A program made the position numbers and the translations under genes. From the NCBI RefSeq assembly GCF_900089755.1, contig NZ_FLOC01000009.1:1-64000 (forward strand): a stretch of 64,000 nucleotides of DNA, written 5' to 3'. Under the pieces are notes generated by a model, which was not told where the DNA came from, searched no databases, and saw only the letters and a list, made by a program, of their open reading frames with translations. This document shows, in pieces, positions 47,994-60,413 of the stretch (positions within the stretch are counted from its first letter, which is position 1; every line of letters begins with the position of its first letter). The DNA comes from Marinomonas aquimarina (GTDB lineage: Bacteria; Pseudomonadota; Gammaproteobacteria; Pseudomonadales; Marinomonadaceae).

Positions 47994-48620
47994 TTAACGA
48001 GGCAGTCCCGCTAAATAAAACTTCTCAAACTGCACCAATGGAGCGCTTGATTGCATCAGCCGTGCGCGCGCCACTGCACCTTCCCAACCGACCCAAAACA
48101 CGTGCGCCAAGGCCGCGACATCCGCTTCACGGTCCAACAAGCCCTGTTGTTGTGCCAGCCTAAGGCAATCTGCGACCTTGTTCTGCCAACTTTGATAGGT
48201 TGCTTGGACCGCTTGGCGCATCGCCTCCGGCAAAGCCGTCGCCTCTTGCTCTAAATTGCCGACCAAACAGCCGCGTTTGTAAGCGTATTTTTCCATCCCT
48301 AATCTTGCTGCTTCGATAAAATTTCGCAGGCGTGTTAAAGGGGGCAAGGTGTCGTCCAATAGGTAGCGATCGAGCTTATTTTCAAAGTAGTCGCGATAAC
48401 GCTGTAACACCGCTAAGGCGAACGCCTCTTTACTGTCAAAGTAATGGTAAAAAGAACCCTTCGGCACCTGCACTGAACGCAGCATTGGGTCCAAACCAGT
48501 CGCGTGGAAGCCCGCTTGTGTCAGCCAAGCAACACCAGCACGCAATAAGGACTCTCGTGTATCGAGATAACTCAGATCATTCTGCTTTGGACGGCCACGG
48601 CGGGACTGTACGGCTTCCAT
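47994..48620 (-). CDS. TetR-family transcriptional repressor (possibly AcuR-like)
   Basis: This 208-residue protein has an N-terminal TetR helix-turn-helix at about residues 20-70 (RESLLRAGVAWLTQAGFHAT, VQVPKGSFYHYFDSKEAFAL). The helical ligand-binding domain has RGCLVGNLEQEATALPE and HVFWVGWEGAVARARL. It is upstream of and co-directional with the AcuI-like gene, and copies of one operator lie before both genes, so autorepression and control of acuI are likely. Analogy with AcuR, which responds to acrylate, is based on context only. Confidence 0.85.
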   Translation of the reverse strand: MEAVQSRRGRPKQNDLSYLDTRESLLRAGVAWLTQAGFHATGLDPMLRSVQVPKGSFYHYFDSKEAFALAVLQRYRDYFENKLDRYLLDDTLPPLTRLRNFIEAARLGMEKYAYKRGCLVGNLEQEATALPEAMRQAVQATYQSWQNKVADCLRLAQQQGLLDREADVAALAHVFWVGWEGAVARARLMQSSAPLVQFEKFYLAGLPR

Positions 48621-48636
48621 AGTTCACTTCTCCAAT

Positions 48637-48660
48637 TAGACCGACTGTCTAAAAATAGGC
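48637..48660. promoter_or_regulatory. Operator copy B, upstream of the TetR gene
   Basis: TAGAC, five bases, GTCTA (48637-48651) is followed by AAAATAGGC. It aligns with copy A at 47964 over about 28 bases beginning AATTAGAC. It lies 17 bp upstream of the TetR start codon, as expected for autoregulation. Confidence 0.7.
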
Positions 48661-48697
48661 ATTTGTCCCCAAAAGCGCAAGCCAGCCACGGTTAAAG

Positions 48698-49260
48698 CTA
48701 TCCACAATGCTTGAGATCGTTAGCTTTCATGTTTTATTCACAATAGAAAAGAGCGCGTGCTAGCGCTGTCAAGAAATTTTATTCACAAAATTTTTGAGAA
48801 GATTCGTGCAAGATGAAAAAAAATCCCAAAAAATCGTCTGTGGATTATTTCTTGAGTAAAGACCTGTATGTATAACCAAAAAACAGTAAAATTATTAACA
48901 AATTCATTAGCTTATACAGTTAGATATGGAAAAGTATCGCTGTGGACAAAATCGGTAATAAGTGCATAAGAAGTTTTGCACAGGTTGGGACAATTCCACA
49001 AGCCAAAAACCCGCTTGTATAACTCACACTTTTATTCACAAGCTTTAGTTATTCACATCACAGGAATACAGGCCGCTTCTTAACAAGTTCTTATGTGTAT
49101 AAAGTGATGAAATATAATAACTTTTTAGGGTTAAGCACAGAATTTGCTTGGGTATATAATTAACTTAAACATAAGAAAACACTATATAACCTTCTTATAT
49201 TGTTTTTGATGACCGGGTTGGTAGGCGAGAGCATCTCTTTCAATTTGCAATTTACCCGAT
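48698..49260. other. oriC: DnaA-box cluster 2 upstream of mnmG: strongest oriC candidate
   Basis: The roughly 680-bp AT-rich gap before mnmG (gidA) has six exact matches to TTWTNCACA: TTATTCACA at 48734, 48779, 49032 and 49049, TTTTGCACA at 48974, and TTATACACA on the minus strand at 49094. Boxes with one mismatch lie at 48698, 48839 (minus), 48941 (minus), 48961 (minus) and 49131. A very AT-rich stretch at about 49141-49205 beside them could be the unwinding element. In E. coli oriC lies next to gidA/mnmG. GATC sites are few. Confidence 0.75.
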
Positions 49261-49317
49261 ATACTTAGCGCCCTTGTTAAATCAACTGTTCGTTTTTTAT
49301 TCATTACCGAGGTTTGT

Positions 49318-51207
49318 GTGGATTTCCCAACTCGCTTTGATGTGATTGTAGTCGGCGGTGGCCATGCTGGTACCGAAGCCGCTCTTGCTGCAGCACGTAT
49401 GGGTGTTAAAACCCTGCTTCTAACTCACAATATTGAAACGCTGGGACAAATGTCTTGTAACCCAGCGATTGGTGGTATTGGGAAGTCCCACCTGGTGAAA
49501 GAGATTGATGCTCTAGACGGAGCCATGGCATTGGCCACCGATATGTCGGGCATTCAGTTTCGTACCCTAAACAGCCGTAAAGGACCAGCGGTACGTGCTA
49601 CTCGCGCACAAGCTGACCGTATTTTATATAAAGCGGCGATTCGTGAGATGTTGGAAAACCAAGAGAACCTTTGGTTGTTCCAACAATCTTGTGAAGATTT
49701 GATTGTCGAGAATGGCGCGGCGCGTGGCGTCGTGACACAAAGTGGTATTCGCTTTTTGAGTAAAACGGTTGTCCTAACGACCGGTACTTTCCTCGGCGGT
49801 ATTATTCACGTTGGTATGCAAAATTACTCCGGTGGTCGTGCTGGTGACCCAGCATCATTGGGACTTGCTGAAAAACTGCGTGCTTTGCCATTCCGTATTG
49901 ACCGACTAAAGACCGGAACGCCGCCGCGTATTGATGCCCGCACGGTAGACTTTTCGGTGATGCAGACACAGCCAGGCGATGAGATCACTCCAGTGATGTC
50001 TTACCTAGGCAGCCGTGCTTTGCACCCACAGCAAATCAACTGCTTCATTACCCATACCAATGAGCAAACCCACGATATCATTCGTGCCGGTATGAACCGT
50101 TCACCGATGTACTCAGGTGTGATTGACAGCGTTGGACCACGTTACTGTCCTTCGATTGAAGATAAGATCGTACGTTTTGCTGATAAAAATTCGCATCAGG
50201 TGTTTATTGAGCCAGAAGGCTTAACCACACATGAGCTTTACCCAAATGGCATTTCCACATCCTTACCGTTTGATGTGCAGCTGGATCTGATTCGTTCCAT
50301 GAAAGGTTTGGAGAATGCCCACATTACGCGCCCGGGTTATGCCATTGAATACGATTACTTCAACCCACAAGATTTAAAGTACTCGCTTGAAACCAAGCAT
50401 ATGGAAAGTCTCTTCTTCGCTGGACAAATCAACGGCACCACTGGCTATGAAGAAGCTGGTGCGCAAGGTCTGTTAGCCGGTATGAACGCCGCACTGCAAG
50501 CACAAGGCAAAGACGCTTGGACACCGCGTCGTGACGAAGCTTACCTAGGTGTGTTGGTGGATGATTTGATCACCATGGGGACCAAAGAACCGTACCGTAT
50601 GTTCACCAGCCGTGCGGAGTACCGTTTGATCCTTCGTGAAGACAACGCCGATATGCGTTTGACGGAAAAAGCACATGAAGTGGGCTTGGTATCGGAACAG
50701 CGTTGGGCCGCTTTCTGCGAAAAACGTGAAGCGATCGCACAAGAAACCCAGCGTATGAAATCCTCTTGGATTGTACCGAACACACCGGAAGCCGAGGCCA
50801 TTAATCCAAAATTAGAAACGCCGATCACACACGAATACAGCCTGCTGGATTTGTTGAAGCGCCCTAATGTGGAATACGCGGACGTAGCGAATCTGAAAAA
50901 CGCTCCGGAACAACCGGTTGCCGAACAAGTGGCTGAACAGGTACAGATTACGGTGAAATACGCGGGCTATATTTCGCGTCAAGCGGAAGATATTGAGCGT
51001 TTACGTCGACAAGAAAATACCCCATTGCCGGAAAACATCGATTACTCGGTGATTGATGGCTTGTCTAACGAAGTGAAACAGAAGTTATCCGAAGCCCGTC
51101 CGGCGACGCTGGCGGCGGCATCTCGTATCCAAGGGGTAACCCCTGCTGCGGTATCTTTACTGTTAGTTCACTTGAAAAAACGTGCCATAAGCAGCAAAAG
51201 TGCCTAG
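49318..51207 (+). CDS. mnmG: tRNA uridine 5-carboxymethylaminomethyl modification enzyme MnmG (GidA)
   Basis: This 629-residue FAD protein begins [20 protein letters not shown], the dinucleotide-binding motif. [30 protein letters not shown] and [20 protein letters not shown] are further MnmG signatures, and the C-terminal helical domain binds MnmE. With MnmE it makes the cmnm5U wobble modification. The start is GTG at 49318, with GAGG about 8 bases upstream. It heads mnmG-rsmG-parA-parB beside the DnaA-box cluster. Confidence 0.97.
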   Translation: MDFPTRFDVIVVGGGHAGTEAALAAARMGVKTLLLTHNIETLGQMSCNPAIGGIGKSHLVKEIDALDGAMALATDMSGIQFRTLNSRKGPAVRATRAQADRILYKAAIREMLENQENLWLFQQSCEDLIVENGAARGVVTQSGIRFLSKTVVLTTGTFLGGIIHVGMQNYSGGRAGDPASLGLAEKLRALPFRIDRLKTGTPPRIDARTVDFSVMQTQPGDEITPVMSYLGSRALHPQQINCFITHTNEQTHDIIRAGMNRSPMYSGVIDSVGPRYCPSIEDKIVRFADKNSHQVFIEPEGLTTHELYPNGISTSLPFDVQLDLIRSMKGLENAHITRPGYAIEYDYFNPQDLKYSLETKHMESLFFAGQINGTTGYEEAGAQGLLAGMNAALQAQGKDAWTPRRDEAYLGVLVDDLITMGTKEPYRMFTSRAEYRLILREDNADMRLTEKAHEVGLVSEQRWAAFCEKREAIAQETQRMKSSWIVPNTPEAEAINPKLETPITHEYSLLDLLKRPNVEYADVANLKNAPEQPVAEQVAEQVQITVKYAGYISRQAEDIERLRRQENTPLPENIDYSVIDGLSNEVKQKLSEARPATLAAASRIQGVTPAAVSLLLVHLKKRAISSKSA

Positions 51208-51244
51208 AATCAGCATCCAATAGTATGCATTTCTAGGAATCATT

Positions 51245-51871
51245 GTGAGTTATTTTGATACCCTCAAGCGTGGTGCCGGTGACATGGGCATCTCGCTTTC
51301 TGATGAGACGGTTGATCGTCTTGTTCAATATCTAGGTCTTCTGGAAAAGTGGAACAAGGCGTACAACCTGACCGCCATTCGCGATGCGGACAAAATGGTG
51401 TCTTTGCACCTGTTGGATAGCTTGGCGACCCTACCTTTCATTACTGGTAAGAAAATCATCGATGTCGGCACCGGCCCTGGTCTACCTGGCATGGTTTTGG
51501 CCATTTGTTTACCAGAGCATGACTTCACCTTATTGGATAGTAATGGCAAAAAGACCCGTTTCCTGACGCAAGTGAAAATGGAAATGGGGCTGAAAAATGT
51601 CACCGTAGCCAATGAACGGGTGGAGAACCACGCCCACCAAGGGGCCTATGATCACGTTACCTCACGTGCCTTTGCTTCCCTTGAAGATATGATTAATTGG
51701 TGCTTACCATTACCGTCGGCAAGTGGTAATTTCTTAGCCATGAAAGGTGTGTACCCAGACGATGAACTGGAACAACTTCCGGACACGGTGACGGTACAAG
51801 AGATCCAACCATTGAGTGTTCCCACCATTGATGCTGAACGTCACATGGTGATCATGACCCGCAAAGGATAG
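51245..51871 (+). CDS. rsmG: 16S rRNA m7G527 methyltransferase RsmG (GidB)
   Basis: This 208-residue SAM-dependent methyltransferase has the motif KIIDVGTGPGLPGMVLAICLP (about 73-93), the conserved KWNKAYNLTAI (about 37-47), and SRAFASLEDMINW. It methylates G527 of 16S rRNA; loss gives low-level streptomycin resistance in other bacteria. The start is GTG at 51245. It lies 37 bp after mnmG and 6 bp before parA. Confidence 0.96.
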   Translation: MSYFDTLKRGAGDMGISLSDETVDRLVQYLGLLEKWNKAYNLTAIRDADKMVSLHLLDSLATLPFITGKKIIDVGTGPGLPGMVLAICLPEHDFTLLDSNGKKTRFLTQVKMEMGLKNVTVANERVENHAHQGAYDHVTSRAFASLEDMINWCLPLPSASGNFLAMKGVYPDDELEQLPDTVTVQEIQPLSVPTIDAERHMVIMTRKG

Positions 51872-51877
51872 TAAGCT

Positions 51878-52651
51878 ATGGCGCGAATCATCGCAGTGAC
51901 CAATCAAAAAGGCGGCGTAGGTAAAACCACTACCTGTGTCAACCTGGCCGCTTCTTTAAGTGCCATGAAGCGTCGGGTACTGTTGATTGACCTCGATCCT
52001 CAGGGAAATGCGACCACTGGCAGTGGTTTGCAAAAAGAAGAACTCGAAAAATCTGTGTTTGATGTGCTAGTCGGTACTCATGGTGTGAAAGAAACCATGA
52101 TCTACAGTGAAACGGCGGGCTACACAGTACTGCCGGCCAACGGTGATTTAACCGGGGCGGAAGTGGTGCTGTTGGACCTGCCGAGCAAGGAAACTCGTCT
52201 GCGCGCGGGCTTGTATGAAGTGGAACATGACTTCGACTACATCTTATTAGACTGTCCACCGTCGTTGAACATGCTGACGGTGAATGCCTTAGCCGCTGCG
52301 CAAGGCGTGTTGATCCCAGTGCAGTGCGAATACTATGCCTTGGAGGGGTTGACGGCGTTATTGCAAACCATTGAGACCATCTCAACGGCATTAAACCCAT
52401 CCCTTGCGATTGAGGGGATCCTGCGCACCATGTACGACCCTCGCCCCAGCTTGACCCATGACGTGTCGACGCAATTGGTGGAGTATTTTGGTGATAAAGT
52501 ATTTGATACGGTGATTCCGCGTAATATTCGCTTGGCGGAAGCTCCGAGTTACGGTTTGCCAGTGTTGCATTATGAAAAGCAATCCCGTGGAGCCGTGGCG
52601 TATCTCGCCCTTGCTGGGGAATTTATTCGTAAACGCGCCGTGGCGGCGTAA
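51878..52651 (+). CDS. parA: Chromosome partitioning ATPase ParA (Soj)
   Basis: This 257-residue Walker-type ATPase has the deviant Walker A NQKGGVGKTTTCVNLAA (about 8-24), LLIDLDPQGNATTG, and DYILLDCPPSLNMLT. There is no N-terminal DNA-binding extension, so it is of the short chromosomal (Soj) type. It forms the gradient that moves ParB-parS complexes and hence the origin region. It sits 6 bp after rsmG and 28 bp before parB. Confidence 0.96.
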   Translation: MARIIAVTNQKGGVGKTTTCVNLAASLSAMKRRVLLIDLDPQGNATTGSGLQKEELEKSVFDVLVGTHGVKETMIYSETAGYTVLPANGDLTGAEVVLLDLPSKETRLRAGLYEVEHDFDYILLDCPPSLNMLTVNALAAAQGVLIPVQCEYYALEGLTALLQTIETISTALNPSLAIEGILRTMYDPRPSLTHDVSTQLVEYFGDKVFDTVIPRNIRLAEAPSYGLPVLHYEKQSRGAVAYLALAGEFIRKRAVAA

Positions 52652-52679
52652 CGCCTATTCGAACTAAAGGTTGATTGGA

Positions 52680-53576
52680 ATGACGATGAAAAAGCGCGGA
52701 TTAGGTCGCGGTTTAGATGCTTTATTGGCTCCGAAAGCGGCACCTGCTCAGGACGTAACAGACATTGGTGAAGACAGCGCAAGCAAGACTGATCACACCA
52801 TTCAAGGGTTAACGTATCTGCCGCTGGATTGGCTCAGCAAAGGGAAATTCCAGCCTCGTCGAGACATCAATCCAAGTCATTTGGACGAATTAGCCAACTC
52901 GATTCGCAATCAAGGCATTATGCAGCCGATCGTAGTGCGCCCATTGGCCGAGCAGCGCTATGAAATCATTGCCGGTGAACGCCGCTGGCGTGCCGCGAAA
53001 ATTGCTGGCCTTGATAAAGTGCCGGTGATCATTCGTCACGTGGAAGACTCTGATGCGGTGGTGTTGGCGCTGATCGAAAACATTCAACGAGAAGATCTGA
53101 ATCCAGTAGAAGAAGCCATGGCCTTGCAGCGCCTGGTGGAAGAATTCAGTCTGACCCAACAACAAGTGGCCGATACGGTGGGCAAATCCCGCTCCGCGGT
53201 GGCCAATATCCTGCGTCTGCTTAATTTAACGGCGGATGTGCGTCGATTGCTCGAGCATGGTGATATTGAGATGGGTCATGCCCGTGCGTTGTTGGCGCTG
53301 GAAGCAGAACATCAAGCCCAAGCGGCCTCCGTGGTGATCACCAAATCGTTATCGGTACGCGAGACGGAAAAACTGGTCAAAACCTTGCAAAATCCTGAAG
53401 CCAATACCGAAAAAGCCCCATTACCGGATTTCTCTGCTCACGCCTCAAAAATCTCGGATAAGATCCAATCCAATGTCAAAATTCAACCGAGTGCAAAAGG
53501 CAAAGGCAAATTGGTGATCGAGTATCGTGATCAAGCCCACCTAGAAGCCATGATGAGTGAACTTTTTGGCGTTTAA
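52680..53576 (+). CDS. parB: Chromosome partitioning CTPase/centromere-binding protein ParB (Spo0J)
   Basis: This 298-residue protein has the N-terminal ParA-stimulating segment KKRGLGRGLDALLA. The ParB/Srx CTPase domain (about 35-125) has GERRWRAAKIAGL (the arginine patch) and LIENIQREDLNPVEEA. The helix-turn-helix LTQQQVADTVGKSRSAVANILRLL (about 158-181) is followed by a C-terminal dimerisation domain. It binds parS; candidate sites at 28733, 28778 and 34114 lie in this same window. An alternative TTG start three codons upstream is less likely. Confidence 0.96.
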   Translation: MTMKKRGLGRGLDALLAPKAAPAQDVTDIGEDSASKTDHTIQGLTYLPLDWLSKGKFQPRRDINPSHLDELANSIRNQGIMQPIVVRPLAEQRYEIIAGERRWRAAKIAGLDKVPVIIRHVEDSDAVVLALIENIQREDLNPVEEAMALQRLVEEFSLTQQQVADTVGKSRSAVANILRLLNLTADVRRLLEHGDIEMGHARALLALEAEHQAQAASVVITKSLSVRETEKLVKTLQNPEANTEKAPLPDFSAHASKISDKIQSNVKIQPSAKGKGKLVIEYRDQAHLEAMMSELFGV

Positions 53577-53652
53577 CAGGCAACTTTGGTGCGTAAACGC
53601 ATCAATATGATAGACATTACGCGAATAGTGTCCTTTCTATGCCGTGTTTGTA

Positions 53653-53681
53653 TTGAACCGCCTTGGCATAACTCATATAAT
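53653..53681 (+). promoter_or_regulatory. Sigma-70 promoter of the atp operon
   Basis: TTGAAC (53653-53658), exactly 17 bases, TATAAT (53676-53681), a near-consensus promoter 77 bp before the atpI start. It also overlaps the N-terminal extension of the atpI frame, arguing against that longer start. Confidence 0.75.
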
Positions 53682-53757
53682 GCCTCGGATTTTAAATTTG
53701 ATCACATTGTATGCGCGTTTTTTTGCCTCACAATGGTGCGTCAAGTTAGGGGATAGC

Positions 53758-54162
53758 ATGGCGTCTAGCAAACCACTAAGAGCAAGTGAATTACTTGCCA
53801 TGAGAAAACGAGCAGTGTTTCGTTTTATTGGCTTGCAGGTGGCGCTTGCCGCTGGCTTGAGTGTGGGAATTTTGGTCGCGATGAGCGGTCTACACGCCTA
53901 CTCTTTTTTTGCCGGGGCTTTAGCAAGCATCCTACCGAATTTATATATGGCATGGCGCGTATTTGGTCATGCTGGGACGCAAACTGCAAAAGATGTGGTG
54001 CGGTCCTTTTACCGAGGTGAATCGGGCAAGTTGGTACTGACGGCTATTTTGGTTTCTGCTGTCTTCATTTTCATCAAGCCACTTGCTTCTGGCGCGATGT
54101 TGGCCGGCTTCGGAATGGCGATTATGAGCCACTGGCTCAGTCCTTTGTTGCTCAACAAGTAA
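53758..54162 (+). CDS. atpI: ATP synthase accessory protein AtpI
   Basis: This 134-residue membrane protein has four predicted helices in two hairpins. FIGLQVALAAGLSVGILVAMSG is the first helix, FFAGALASILPNLYMAWRVFG carries the family-typical loop, and YRGESGKLVLTAILVSAVFIF follows. It assists assembly of the c-ring. An upstream in-frame start at 53644 would overlap the promoter. The ATG at 53758 has AGGGG six bases upstream and is preferred. It is the first gene of atpIBEFHAGDC. Confidence 0.88.
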   Translation: MASSKPLRASELLAMRKRAVFRFIGLQVALAAGLSVGILVAMSGLHAYSFFAGALASILPNLYMAWRVFGHAGTQTAKDVVRSFYRGESGKLVLTAILVSAVFIFIKPLASGAMLAGFGMAIMSHWLSPLLLNK

Positions 54163-54193
54163 TGCAGCAAAGCGTAACGATTTTAATCATTGA

Positions 54194-55036
<843 letters not shown>

Positions 55037-55077
55037 TTCTTTTTGAATAAAACGCTTTAAACTTTAAAAAACTGTGA

Positions 55078-55347
<270 letters not shown>

Positions 55348-55407
55348 TACGTCGCTCTCCTTTGAAGTGACTTATTAATTTTGAACGACTAAAGCGAGGA
55401 TATTTGC

Positions 55408-55878
55408 GTGAATATTAATCTCACACTAATAGGCCAAGCTATCTCGTTTGCTATTTTTGTGTGGTTCTGCATGAAGTTCGTGTGGCCACCAGTGATTGCT
55501 GCGCTCGAAGAGCGTAGCAAGAAAATTGCAGACGGTTTGGAAGCAGCTAACCGCGCTTCACGTGATCTAGAGCTAGCTCAAGAGCAAGCGACTAAGACAC
55601 TACGTGAAAGCAAGGAACAAGCGGCCGAGATTATTGAACAAGCCAACAAACGTGCTAACCAAATCATTGACGAAGCGAAAGAGCAAGCGCGCACCGACGG
55701 CGAACGCCTACGTGATGCAGCGCAAGCAGAGATCGAACAAGATGTCGTACGTGCTCGTGAAGCACTACGTTCACAAGTTTCAACTCTAGCTCTTATCGGT
55801 GCCGAGAAGATTTTGGGTGCCAGTGTTGACGAGAAAGCACACAGCGAGATCGTTGAACAACTCGCCAAAGAGCTATAA
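55408..55878 (+). CDS. atpF: ATP synthase F0 subunit b
   Basis: This 156-residue stator subunit has one N-terminal membrane helix ([20 protein letters not shown]). A long charged coiled coil (about 35-140) with many alternating glutamate, alanine and lysine residues follows. As a dimer it links F0 to the delta subunit on F1. The start is GTG at 55408, preceded by GCGAGG. Confidence 0.95.
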   Translation: MNINLTLIGQAISFAIFVWFCMKFVWPPVIAALEERSKKIADGLEAANRASRDLELAQEQATKTLRESKEQAAEIIEQANKRANQIIDEAKEQARTDGERLRDAAQAEIEQDVVRAREALRSQVSTLALIGAEKILGASVDEKAHSEIVEQLAKEL

Positions 55879-55889
55879 GCGAGGGTCCT

Positions 55890-56426
55890 ATGGCTGAATT
55901 AAAAACAGTCGCGCGACCATACGCCAAAGCCGCTTTTGAAGTCGCTCGTGAGCAAGGCCAAGTAGCTGAGTGGGCCAATATGCTAAGCATATTGGCTACT
56001 GCTACAAAAGAGCCAAAGCTAAGCGTAGCGCTTCAGAATCCAGCTTTTAGTGCGCAAGAGAAGGCAACAGCTCTGGCGGAAGTGTGCAGCGAAGTAATCA
56101 CTGAACAAGGTAAAGGCTACTTAGTTAGCCTTGCCGAGAATAAGCGTCTAACGCTTCTTCCAGCGATTTCTGAGTTATTTGAACAGTTTAAATTGAATTA
56201 CGAGAAAGCAGTGGATGTTGTAGTAACTTCTGCTTTTGCGTTATCAGCTGAACAAGAGCAAACACTGGCCGCTTCACTCGGTAAAAAATTGGACCGCAAC
56301 GTCAATTTGACCAGTGAAACAGACGCAAGCCTTATTGGTGGCGTGGTAATCCGTACCGGTGATTTAATCATCGACGGTTCAGTACGCGGAAAACTGGCGA
56401 AACTGGCCGAAGCGATAAACTCCTAG
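55890..56426 (+). CDS. atpH: ATP synthase F1 subunit delta
   Basis: This 178-residue protein has an N-terminal helical bundle beginning KTVARPYAKAAFEVA and a C-terminal segment with DASLIGGVVIRTGDLIIDGSVRGKL-type residues, the OSCP/delta signature. It connects the stator b dimer to the top of F1. It lies 11 bp after atpF and 36 bp before atpA. Confidence 0.95.
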   Translation: MAELKTVARPYAKAAFEVAREQGQVAEWANMLSILATATKEPKLSVALQNPAFSAQEKATALAEVCSEVITEQGKGYLVSLAENKRLTLLPAISELFEQFKLNYEKAVDVVVTSAFALSAEQEQTLAASLGKKLDRNVNLTSETDASLIGGVVIRTGDLIIDGSVRGKLAKLAEAINS

Positions 56427-56462
56427 AGTTTCGTAATTGAAACTAGGGTTGAGGAATTTAGC

Positions 56463-58007
56463 ATGCAGCAACTGAATCCATCTGAGATCAGCGAGATCAT
56501 TAAGAAGCGCATCGAATCACTTGATGTGTCTTCAGATGCCCAGAATGAGGGCACAATTGTCAGCGTTGCAGACGGTATCGTATTGATCCACGGTCTAGCT
56601 GACGTAATGTACGGGGAAATGATTGAGTTCCCTGGTGGTGTCTTTGGTATGGCATTGAACCTAGAGCGTGACTCTGTAGGTGCCGTAGTACTAGGTAACT
56701 ACCAAGACCTTGTAGAAGGTCAAAAAGCAAAATGTACTGGTCGTATTCTTGAAGTACCAGTAGGCCCTGAGCTACTAGGTCGCGTTGTTGACGCACTTGG
56801 TAACCCAATCGACGGCAAAGGCTCTGTAGACGCGAAACTAACTGATGCAGTTGAAAAAGTTGCACCAGGCGTTATCGCTCGTCAAGGCGTTGATCAACCA
56901 GTACAAACTGGTTACAAAGCGATTGACTCTATGGTGCCAATCGGTCGTGGTCAGCGTGAGTTGATCATCGGTGACCGTCAGATCGGTAAAACGGCTCTAG
57001 CAATCGACACTATCATTGCTCAGAAATACTCTGGCATTAAGTGTGTGTACGTTGCGATCGGTCAGAAACAATCTACTATCGCGAACGTAGTACGTAAGCT
57101 AGAAGAAAATGGCGCAATGGAATACACAACTGTTGTTGTAGCGGGTGCATCTGACCCAGCAGCAATGCAGTTCCTAGCACCATACTCTGGTTGTACTATG
57201 GGCGAATACTTCCGTGACCGCGGTGAAGACGCATTGATCGTATTTGATGACTTGACGAAACAAGCTTGGGCTTACCGTCAAATCTCATTGCTACTACGTC
57301 GTCCACCAGGCCGTGAAGCATACCCAGGTGACGTTTTCTACTTGCACTCTCGTCTACTAGAGCGTGCGTCTCGCGTAAGCGCTGAGTACGTAGAAAAATT
57401 CACTAACGGTGAAGTTAAAGGTCAAACAGGTTCTTTGACTGCTCTACCTATCATCGAGACTCAAGGTGGTGACGTATCTGCGTTCGTACCAACGAACGTA
57501 ATCTCTATCACTGACGGTCAGATCTTCCTAGAAACTAGCTCATTCAACGCCGGTATCCGTCCTGCAATGAACGCTGGTATCTCGGTATCTCGTGTTGGTG
57601 GTGCAGCGCAAACGAAAATCATCAAGAAGCTAGGTGGTGGTATCCGTCTTGCTCTTGCTCAGTACCGTGAATTGGCGGCATTCGCTCAGTTCGCTTCTGA
57701 CCTTGATGATGCGACTCGTAAGCAACTTGAGCACGGTAAGCAAGTAACTGAATTGATGAAACAAGCGCAGTTCAGTCCAATGCCTGTAGGTGAAATGGGC
57801 GTAATCCTTTACGCTGCCAACGAAGGCTTCCTTGCGGATGTTGAAACAAGCAAAATTGCTAGCTTTGAAAATGCATTGTTAGGTTACATGAACAGTGAAC
57901 ACACTGATCTGATGGCTGACATCAACAAAACTGGTAAATACAACGACGAAATCGCCGGCACATTTAAGTCAGCGATTGAGAAGTTTAAAGCGACACAAAC
58001 TTGGTAA
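56463..58007 (+). CDS. atpA: ATP synthase F1 subunit alpha
   Basis: This 514-residue protein has the P-loop [14 protein letters not shown] (about 170-183) and the alpha/beta signature [14 protein letters not shown] (about 365-378). The non-catalytic nucleotide site is typical. It alternates with beta in the F1 hexamer. A strong UUCG-capped hairpin lies in the 78-bp gap before atpG. Confidence 0.98.
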   Translation: MQQLNPSEISEIIKKRIESLDVSSDAQNEGTIVSVADGIVLIHGLADVMYGEMIEFPGGVFGMALNLERDSVGAVVLGNYQDLVEGQKAKCTGRILEVPVGPELLGRVVDALGNPIDGKGSVDAKLTDAVEKVAPGVIARQGVDQPVQTGYKAIDSMVPIGRGQRELIIGDRQIGKTALAIDTIIAQKYSGIKCVYVAIGQKQSTIANVVRKLEENGAMEYTTVVVAGASDPAAMQFLAPYSGCTMGEYFRDRGEDALIVFDDLTKQAWAYRQISLLLRRPPGREAYPGDVFYLHSRLLERASRVSAEYVEKFTNGEVKGQTGSLTALPIIETQGGDVSAFVPTNVISITDGQIFLETSSFNAGIRPAMNAGISVSRVGGAAQTKIIKKLGGGIRLALAQYRELAAFAQFASDLDDATRKQLEHGKQVTELMKQAQFSPMPVGEMGVILYAANEGFLADVETSKIASFENALLGYMNSEHTDLMADINKTGKYNDEIAGTFKSAIEKFKATQTW

Positions 58008-58040
58008 TGATTGGGTGGCTGGTTCGCCAGCCACCGATCA
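58007..58040 (+). repeat. UUCG-capped hairpin between atpA and atpG
   Basis: GGTGGCTGG (58014-58022), TTCG, CCAGCCACC (58027-58035) forms a perfect 9-bp stem with a very stable tetraloop directly after the atpA stop. No T-run follows, so it is more likely a mRNA-stability or processing element in the operon than a terminator. Confidence 0.75.
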
Positions 58041-58085
58041 TCTCTGCAGTTTGTGAATTAACATTCTCACAAGGGCAGGTCTAAT

Positions 58086-58949
58086 ATGGCAGTCGGAAAA
58101 GAGATACGCGCTCAGATTGGGAGCATTAACAATACGCGAAAAATTACTCGCGCTATGGAAAAAGTAGCAGCAAGTAAAACGCGTAAAGCTCAGGATCGTA
58201 TGGGCTCTTCTCGTCCGTATGCAGATCGCATTCGTCAGGTGATCGGTCACTTGGCAAACGCGAATCTTGAGTATAAGCACCGTTACCTAAACGAGCGTGA
58301 AATCAAGCGAGTTGGTTACATCATCGTATCCAGTGACCGTGGTTTGTGTGGTGGCTTGAACGTTAACGTGTTCAAAGCTGCGATTAAAGACATGAAGCAA
58401 TTTGTTGAAGCAGGGGTCGAAGTTGAGATCTGTGCGGTAGGCTCAAAAGCGGTGTCTTTCTTCAAAAACTACGGTGGTAATGTATCTGCCGCAATTACTG
58501 GTCTAGGCGATGCTCCTGAAGCAGCAAGTCTAGTCGGTAGTGTGAAAGTTATGTTGGATGCGTTTGACGAAGGTCGCATCGACCGTCTGGTTATGGTTTC
58601 TAACGAATTCGTTAACACCATGACTCAGAAGCCACGTGTTGAACAGCTTTTGCCGCTTGAAGCAGAAGAAAATGATCAACTGAAGCACCACTGGGATTAC
58701 ATCTACGAACCTACTGATCCAGTAGAGATCTTGAATGATCTTTTGGTTCGTTACATCGAATCTCAGGTGTACCAAGCCGTTGTTGAAAACATTGCGTGTG
58801 AACAAGCCGCTCGAATGCTGGCTATGAAGAACGCAACGGACAACGCGGGCGACATCATTAATGAATTGCAGTTGGTATACAACAAGGCACGTCAGGCAGC
58901 CATTACTCAGGAAATTTCTGAGATTGTTGGCGGCGCGGCAGCGGTTTAA
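58086..58949 (+). CDS. atpG: ATP synthase F1 subunit gamma
   Basis: This 287-residue rotor shaft begins [49 protein letters not shown] lies at about 80-96. The C-terminal helix [40 protein letters not shown] completes the coiled coil. Rotation of gamma inside the alpha-beta ring couples proton flow to ATP synthesis. It lies 28 bp before atpD. Confidence 0.97.
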   Translation: MAVGKEIRAQIGSINNTRKITRAMEKVAASKTRKAQDRMGSSRPYADRIRQVIGHLANANLEYKHRYLNEREIKRVGYIIVSSDRGLCGGLNVNVFKAAIKDMKQFVEAGVEVEICAVGSKAVSFFKNYGGNVSAAITGLGDAPEAASLVGSVKVMLDAFDEGRIDRLVMVSNEFVNTMTQKPRVEQLLPLEAEENDQLKHHWDYIYEPTDPVEILNDLLVRYIESQVYQAVVENIACEQAARMLAMKNATDNAGDIINELQLVYNKARQAAITQEISEIVGGAAAV

Positions 58950-58965
58950 GGTATCAAGGTATTAA

Positions 58966-60354
<1,389 letters not shown>

Positions 60355-60413
60355 TCCACGCTTGTCAGTGGGTCTATACTCACTGACAAAGCCTGATTTG
60401 AAAGAGGCAACTT

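Noticed and set aside
48911..48920. TTATACAGT as a DnaA box in the mnmG-side cluster
   Set aside because: The CACA end, which is most important for DnaA binding, is not kept (CAGT).
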